Shown here: positions 58,789 to 64,000 of the stretch, in pieces
Position numbering within the stretch: position 1 is the stretch's first letter
How the letters are laid out: every line of letters starts with the position of its first letter
Source: Isotricha intestinalis
Lineage: Eukaryota > Ciliophora > Litostomatea > Vestibuliferida > Isotrichidae
Length of the DNA: 64,000 nt
Assembly: GCA_023807065.1 (NCBI GenBank)
Contig: JAJJLU010003464.1
Coordinates: forward strand, 44,006 to 108,005
Reading direction: 5' to 3'
The notes under the pieces: generated by a model
Database searches by the model: none
Told to the model about the DNA's origin: nothing
The model's input: only the letters and a program-made list of their open reading frames with translations
Program-made: the position numbers and the translations under genes

Positions 58789-59868
58789 TTAAGGATTTAT
58801 TGAATTTGTTACTTCAAATTTACCTTCTAATTCTTTTCCATTTTGTAATACATTTATATAAAAAAAATGAAGTTCTTCTGGAGTATCAATATTCTTTTTA
58901 ATTATTATATTTATATTTTCATTTTGATTATTATTAATTTTATGTTTAATTTCACTTTCTGTTTTACTCGAATTATGAGAATTTTTTTTCTTTTTTTTAC
59001 CAATTGTACTTTGAGTCGTCATTAAATTATTTTGAGAATTTTCACTTTGATGACTTTGAGTTTGAATATTACTTTTAATATTATTTTTAATATCATTATT
59101 ATTATTTTTTTTATTATTATCTACTCTTTTATATATTTGATTTAGTAAAATATTTAAATTACTATTATTTGAACTACTAGAAGGACTTAATGGAATATTA
59201 TGAGAAAAATTAATATCTTCAATTTTTTTATTTGTTTTTTTTTTATTACATTCTGTATTATTACATTGAGTTTGATTTATATAAGAAATATTACTTGAAG
59301 AAAATAAATTTCCATTATTACTTTTGTTGTTTAAATTTGTTAAACTATTATTTGATGTTAAACCTCCTTTTTTAATAAATCTTATTTCAATATTTGATTG
59401 AGGATTTCTTCTATAATTTTTTGATTTTATACTCATATTTGAAAAAATTGGGTTTTTATTTTTATATAAATTTTGAGCAAAATTTGCAAAAGTTGTTAAC
59501 ATTGCTGAAGGAGATGGAGAAGTTTTTTTATTTTTATTTGAGGAACTTCTATTTAAATTAAAATTTTTATTTATATTATTTTTTTTTTTCTTTAACAAAG
59601 ATTGATTTGAATTATTTGGTCTGTTCGTTGAATAACTTCTATATAATTCATTTAAAATATTATTTCCTTTATTTATATTTATTTGAACTTTAGGAGAATA
59701 TATATTATTATTTGAAATTTGTTGAGTATTATTTTTACTTATATTTGAAGATGAAATTATTCTTTGAGTTTCTGAAAGTAAATTTGATACATTTAATTTA
59801 GTATGATTTATTGGAGAAATATAAGAAATATTTTTCAATTTTAAATTTTTTTTTGCAACATAAGACAT
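58789..59868 (-). CDS. Asn/Ser-rich uncharacterised protein, 359 aa
   Basis: Start at ATG 59868. Almost entirely Asn, Ser and Lys with poly-Asn runs, so largely disordered. Two short islands stand out: ISPINHTKLNVSNLLSETQR (about 18-37) and PSAMLTTFANFAQNLYKNKN (about 119-138). The last 30 residues (PEELHFFYINVLQNGKELEG then KFEV) look ordered and could be the only functional domain. No recognised family. It converges with the NAA30 gene (68 bp between ends). Confidence 0.6.
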   Translation of the reverse strand: MSYVAKKNLKLKNISYISPINHTKLNVSNLLSETQRIISSSNISKNNTQQISNNNIYSPKVQININKGNNILNELYRSYSTNRPNNSNQSLLKKKKNNINKNFNLNRSSSNKNKKTSPSPSAMLTTFANFAQNLYKNKNPIFSNMSIKSKNYRRNPQSNIEIRFIKKGGLTSNNSLTNLNNKSNNGNLFSSSNISYINQTQCNNTECNKKKTNKKIEDINFSHNIPLSPSSSSNNSNLNILLNQIYKRVDNNKKNNNNDIKNNIKSNIQTQSHQSENSQNNLMTTQSTIGKKKKKNSHNSSKTESEIKHKINNNQNENINIIIKKNIDTPEELHFFYINVLQNGKELEGKFEVTNSINP

Positions 59869-59932
59869 CTATTTAAATTTTTTTAAAAAAAAAATTAAAA
59901 AATATACTTCTTCATTAAAAATAAAAAATAAA

Positions 59933-60334
59933 ATGAAAAAATATGAATAATTAAAAAAGAAAGTAAATGAAGAAGAGTTTCCAATATTAACAAATTCAAA
60001 TCAAAAAACAGAAAATAAATATCATTAAATAAAAAATTAGAAAAAAACAATAATAGATTTATTAGTAAAGACATTTCTGAAGAAGAAAATTTTGATGCTG
60101 AAACTATATTATCTCCTGAATTATGATTTATAATAAAATTAAGAAGAAAATATAAATTTTAAAAAAGATATTTTTAATAAAAATATTGATAATATTTTTG
60201 ATAATGTTGGTAATTTTGATTCTGAAAAAATTCCTCATTGTTTTAAAACGAATGGTTATTCTCCTTTAATGAAAAATATTTTCACTCCAAGTGAATTACT
60301 TAATAAATATATTAAAAGAGCTTCTCTAATTTAA
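59933..60334 (+). pseudogene. Decayed gene with stops and frameshifts
   Basis: Starts ATG 59933 in an A-rich start-like context, but codon 6 is TAA. Protein-like sequence then continues in three different frames: KKKVNEEEFPILTNSNQKTEN, then RFISKDISEEENFDAETILS, then a 64-codon open stretch EENINFKKDIFNKNIDNIF to IFTPSELLNKYIKRASLI and TAA at 60332. Neither introns nor alternative splice sites repair it. The stops fall where CAA (Gln) would be natural. Best read as a pseudogene; original function unknown. Surrounding DNA (59869-59932, 60335-60480) is plain A/T spacer. Confidence 0.5.
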
Positions 60335-60480
60335 TTAATTTTTTTTTGTTGAGTTTTAAAGTTTAATATTTTTTTCATTTCCCTTTTTTTTAGGAATAAA
60401 AATTTTAGATTGAAATTTATAAATTTATTTATCTAAATAAATATCAATTTATTAATTTATAATATATTTTTAATCTTCAT

Positions 60481-61081
60481 CTATATATATTTCTTTTCTT
60501 TTTTTGATGTTTTTATACATAAATCTTCATTATGGTTTTCAAAATATTTATTCATTTTTTTATATTTTACATTATTTTTCATAAAAGGAATTTCAAAATA
60601 ATTTTCGATATTATTTTCAATATCGTTAAGTTCAAATTTTAATTGTTGAAAATCTTTAAGTGAAAATTTTTTATTTTGATAATAATTAATTTCCATATAT
60701 TTTTTTTCTTTATTTACATATCCCGATAAAATATTTTTATCAAATTCATTCATTTCAACTTTTTTTTCATTTTGTTTATAAAAAGAAAAATCATTAGTAT
60801 TAATTGAAGTATTATTGAAATTTTCTTCATCGAAAACAATAGGATTATTTGATAAATCAAGAGTTTTTTCATTGTTCGTTTTATTTTCTTGAATATTATC
60901 TTCGCTAACTAAATAATAAAAAATAGATTTTACAATCTTGATTACCTATAAAAGCAATATCTAAAATATTTTCATCTTTATTCTCCTATATAAAAAAAAT
61001 ATAATAAAATAAATATACATCTCCATAAAATTCATTTCCAAAACTATTATTACAATTATTAAATTCATTAATGTTCTCCAT
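60481..61081 (-). CDS. Uncharacterised protein, 3 exons, 176 aa
   Basis: Exons on the minus strand are 61081-61019, 60985-60946 and 60908-60481. Introns are 33 nt (61018-60986) and 37 nt (60945-60909), both GT..AG, and the joined frame is continuous from MENINEFNNC to TAG. The middle exon codes for only 13 whole residues. The product is acidic and Asn-rich, with a more ordered C-terminal half (KKFSLKDFQQLKFELNDIEN, then YFEIPFMKNNVKYKKM). No motif known to me. Only the last exon is long enough to appear as an ORF. Confidence 0.7.
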
Positions 61082-61172
61082 TACCTTATTAAAATATTAT
61101 AAAAAAATAACAGAATTAAAAATAAATAATTAACTTTAATAAAAATTCTCATTAAAAAATAGAAGTAAATAA

Positions 61173-61346
61173 AATAGATCTTCTCAATTCCATAAAAATA
61201 CTCATTACACATTATATAAAGGAAAAGAACAGAAGATATCTAACACCTGTTATATATTAATATATTATTATAATAAAACTGATATAGATAAAGAATATAT
61301 TCCAGTTATACATTTATATTATAAGGATGATTTAACTGAACCGTAA
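61173..61346 (+). pseudogene. Open fragment without start codon, 57 codons
   Basis: A plus-strand stretch between an in-frame TAA (61170) and TAA (61344) with unusually mixed codons: HYTLYKGKEQKISNTCYILI then DIDKEYIPVIHLYYKDDLTEP. It has no ATG and no clear upstream splice acceptor, yet it looks much more coding than neighbouring DNA. It may be a gene remnant, or an exon of an unrecognised gene. The rest of this 455-bp gap (61082-61536) is A/T spacer with the PP2A-A promoter. Confidence 0.35.
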
Positions 61347-61536
61347 TATTATTTTTTTTTGTTTTTTATAAAATAACAGGATAAAAATATTAAAATTTTG
61401 ATTTTACATAATTAATTATTTTTTAATTTAAATTTTATAGAAGGAAATTATATAAAAAGAAAAACAAAATATAAAAATAATTTAAAAACAAATGAAAATA
61501 TAAATAAAATATAAAATCTAAATTTGAAAAAATAAA

Positions 61537-63270
61537 ATGTCAGAATCTCCATCAAACATAAATCCAAAATCAATAATATCAGATCTTCAATCCCAAGAAA
61601 CAAAAATAAAGACATTAGCAATTCATAACATTCCATTAATAATAGATCAAATAGGTCATGATCGTTTTAGAAGGGAATTTTTACCATATTTAATAAATTG
61701 TTTGGATATAGAAGAAGATGATTGTTTAATAGAAATAGCAAAAAATTTAGTAGTTTTTATAGAAGGAATAGGAGGAAAAAATTATATTCATGATTTATAT
61801 CCTTTATTAGAAATAATTTTACATACAGATGATACTATAATAAGAAAAGAAATAAATATTAGTATTGAAGCTGCTTTAAATTTATGTGGTAATGAATTAA
61901 ATTCTGATATTATGAAATTAATAAATGATTTATCTAATTCTGATGATAATGGTTATCAAAGAAATTCTTGTTCTCTTATTGGAACTTGTTATGGAGGTTT
62001 CAGTGAAAAAGATAGAAAAGAAATGATGAAAATTCTAAGACATTTTCTTAATTCTAATAATCAAATGGTTAAAATTGAATTAGTTATGTCTTTAAAGAAA
62101 ATTTCTTGTTATATGGAAAGAAATGATTTTGAAGAATTTTTCAATAAATTACTTTTAGAAAAAAATGATACTATTAGATTTAATTTAATGGATGCTATTG
62201 AAAATTTAAAAAATGTAATTAATATTATGGATTATGGACAATTTCTTTCTAATGTAATACCAAAATTAGCTGATGATGAAAGTTGGAGAACTAGATTAAC
62301 TTTTTCAGATAAATTACCAATTGTTTGTTCTTTTGGTCCTTTAATTCAAAATAATAGTAATGATATAAAAAATATTATAATTGAATCATATGCTAAAATT
62401 ATAGTTGATGAAGAAGCTGAAGTAAGAACTAGTGCTTGTAAAAATTTAGAAATGATTTCTGAAGTTTTGGGAAAAGAAAATAATTTTGTTAAAGTTTTAA
62501 TGAAATTAAAGCCTTTATCCAAAGACAATTATAATTATGTTAGAAGTGCTTTAGCTTCTAATTTATTATTAATGTGTCCTTTTATTGAAACAAAATTAAC
62601 TATTGATTATATTTATCCTATTTTTACAGAAATGATTAAAGATAATGAACATGATATAAGAATGGTTTTAATAAAAAATTTAGATAAATTACATGAAGTG
62701 ATGAATATAGATAATATTGTTCAAGGAATTATTCCATCATTGATAGAAATTTCAAATAATAAAAATTGGAGAATTAGAAATCAAATTGCAGAAACTATTC
62801 CTGTTCTTGCTAGAATTTTAAATAAACAAATATTTATGGATAATATTTTAAACATTTGTATTAAATGGTTAAATGATCCTGTTTATGCTATAAGAGAAAC
62901 TGCTTGTAAATTAATGAAAAGACTATATAACATTTTCAAAGGAGAAGATTTTGAAAAAAAATTATTATCTAAATTATCTTCAATGGTTAAATCTGAAAAT
63001 TATTTAATTAGAATTACTGTTACAATATTAATAAAAGAATTTGTTAATGATGAATATAATTATGATTTCTTAGAAAAAAAATTATTTCCTTATATTTTAA
63101 AACTTTCAAGAGATAAAATCCCAAATATTAGAATGAATTGTGTTATTATTTTGAAAAAAATGAATAAAGTTTCTAAAAATAGAGAAACATTGAAAGATAT
63201 TTCATCTTCACTTGATGAATTAAAAAGAGATAGGGATATTGAGGTAGTAAATGCAATAAGCGATTATTAA
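61537..63270 (+). CDS. PPP2R1A: PP2A scaffold (A/PR65) subunit, HEAT-repeat protein, 577 aa
   Basis: ATG 61537. Built of about 15 HEAT repeats over its whole length, the usual size for PR65 (human 589 aa). Recognisable units include DDESWRTRLTFSDKLPIVC, EAEVRTSACKNLEMISEVLG, NKNWRIRNQIAETIPVLAR, and DPVYAIRETACKLMKRLYNIF; the D..W.R......P and D.VY.IRE.A patterns are characteristic of this subunit. It scaffolds the PP2A catalytic C subunit and exchangeable B subunits, opposing many of the kinases encoded nearby. Single exon. Confidence 0.95.
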   Translation: MSESPSNINPKSIISDLQSQETKIKTLAIHNIPLIIDQIGHDRFRREFLPYLINCLDIEEDDCLIEIAKNLVVFIEGIGGKNYIHDLYPLLEIILHTDDTIIRKEINISIEAALNLCGNELNSDIMKLINDLSNSDDNGYQRNSCSLIGTCYGGFSEKDRKEMMKILRHFLNSNNQMVKIELVMSLKKISCYMERNDFEEFFNKLLLEKNDTIRFNLMDAIENLKNVINIMDYGQFLSNVIPKLADDESWRTRLTFSDKLPIVCSFGPLIQNNSNDIKNIIIESYAKIIVDEEAEVRTSACKNLEMISEVLGKENNFVKVLMKLKPLSKDNYNYVRSALASNLLLMCPFIETKLTIDYIYPIFTEMIKDNEHDIRMVLIKNLDKLHEVMNIDNIVQGIIPSLIEISNNKNWRIRNQIAETIPVLARILNKQIFMDNILNICIKWLNDPVYAIRETACKLMKRLYNIFKGEDFEKKLLSKLSSMVKSENYLIRITVTILIKEFVNDEYNYDFLEKKLFPYILKLSRDKIPNIRMNCVIILKKMNKVSKNRETLKDISSSLDELKRDRDIEVVNAISDY

Positions 63271-64000
63271 TATATTTAAAACAAACAAATAAATTAAACT
63301 TAAAAAAAATTCTTGTTTTTTTAAAATATATTTAAATTTAAAGATTAAAAGCTGAAAAATTAAATTTGGAATTAAAATTTATTCCAAAGAATTTTCATTA
63401 AAAAAAATATTATATTAACCAAAAAGGGTGAAAATTAAGAATTATAATCAATATTAATAAATTTAAATATTCATACCAATATTTTAGATCCACAGTAATT
63501 TTTGGATTTTAAAATGATTTTTTTTTATGAAGGATTAAATTAAGCAATAAATGATAAATATTCTATATTCCTTTCAATCATAATTATATTGATTTGTTTG
63601 ATAGTTTAAACTATAATCAAAGATTATTATTTCCTATATAAGCTTTGAACTTTTAAAATTAATTTTTAGGAAAAAATAATTATAAAATTTTATTTATTTA
63701 ATTATTGTTGTTTATTATTTGTTATTATTAATTATTGATAATGAATAAATGATTTGTATTTTTTAAATTCATCATTGGAAGATAAAATTTAATTACATTT
63801 ATATAATGTCAATATATTTTTATTATAATTTATTAAAATTTTATAAATGATTTTTTAAATTCTTAATTCTAAAAGAATTATATTCTCATGATATATAAAA
63901 TTTAATCTCATTATATTGTTTTTTAAGAATATTAAAAAATACATAAATGATTTTAAAAATTTGATCTCCAACTCTAAAACAAAACTATAAATCTAAAAAA
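63271..64000. other. Terminal intergenic region, about 0.73 kb
   Basis: A/T-rich DNA after the PP2A-A gene. A perfect 14-bp palindrome (ATAGTTTAAACTAT) lies at 63601-63614. A weak, stop-broken plus-strand frame at about 63530-63660 could be a remnant but is not convincing. No telomere repeat or RNA gene seen. Confidence 0.4.

Noticed and set aside
63601..63614. 14-bp palindrome ATAGTTTAAACTAT as a functional site
   Set aside because: A/T palindromes of this length are expected by chance in such skewed DNA.
1..64000. Apicomplexan (Plasmodium-like) origin because of AT content and a CDPK
   Set aside because: A hybrid histidine kinase, an IP3R-type channel and TOR are not expected in Plasmodium.
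1..64000. Dictyostelid origin because of AT content and poly-Asn tracts
   Set aside because: CDPK, the ciliary CFAP119 and introns of 24-37 nt do not fit dictyostelids.

Overview
This is a gene-dense, extremely AT-rich nuclear window from a protist, most likely a ciliate that uses the standard genetic code. The lineage call is an inference from several signs. There is a CFAP119/C1a-32 axonemal protein, so the organism has cilia. A calcium-dependent protein kinase sits next to a soluble hybrid histidine kinase, several cyclic-nucleotide-binding proteins and an IP3-receptor-like channel. Eight reconstructed introns are tiny (24, 25, 25, 29, 30, 33, 37 and 55 nt, all GT..AG). Intergenic gaps are very short and Asn/Lys runs are frequent. 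Conserved proteins end exactly where expected at TAA (TOR at GWSPFW, NAA30, PP2A-A), and TAG and TGA also terminate genes, so no stop reassignment is needed. An AT-rich ciliate with the standard code would fit, for example, litostome (rumen-type) ciliates; the sequence alone cannot prove this. No rRNA, tRNA, telomere repeat, CRISPR or recognisable transposon was seen.

Layout. 1-5.3 kb: the start of a truncated gene, an unidentified basic protein, a RING/B-box/WD40 protein, and a convergent three-exon PROPPIN (ATG18/WIPI) gene. 5.4-12.2 kb: a same-strand trio of CNBD protein, soluble hybrid histidine kinase and CNBD protein; both CNBD domains are split by long inserts. 13-16 kb: a coiled-coil protein and a CDPK share an 83-bp divergent start region. 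16-29 kb: an Asn-rich protein, CAF1/POP2 deadenylase, an F-BAR+TBC RabGAP divergent (32 bp between start codons) from the U5 snRNP factor AAR2, two uncharacterised cytoskeletal-looking proteins, and a ZMAT2/Snu23-like zinc finger. 29-37 kb: an intronless full-length TOR kinase. 37-45 kb: a putatively lipidated small protein, a spliced IQ-motif protein, an uncharacterised protein, the PKA catalytic subunit (one intron), two coiled-coil proteins and a SAP30-like Sin3 adaptor. 45.5-52 kb: a 2201-residue channel with an N-terminal UBR box and an IP3R/RyR-type pore. 52-64 kb: a decayed gene, a cyclin, an SLC35B/UAA-type ER nucleotide-sugar transporter, a START-like protein, CFAP119, NAA30, an Asn-rich protein, a second decayed gene, a three-exon unknown, an ORF remnant and the PP2A scaffold subunit.

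Theme. The window is unusually rich in second-messenger and kinase signalling (PKA-C, CDPK, two CNBD proteins, hybrid HK, TOR, PP2A-A, IP3R-like channel). These are independent eukaryotic genes with their own promoters, so adjacency does not by itself show a pathway. The most unusual features are the UBR-box/IP3R-type channel fusion, a CDPK whose EF-hands look worn out, CNBDs interrupted by about 90-200 residue inserts, and TOR FRB substitutions that predict reduced rapamycin binding.
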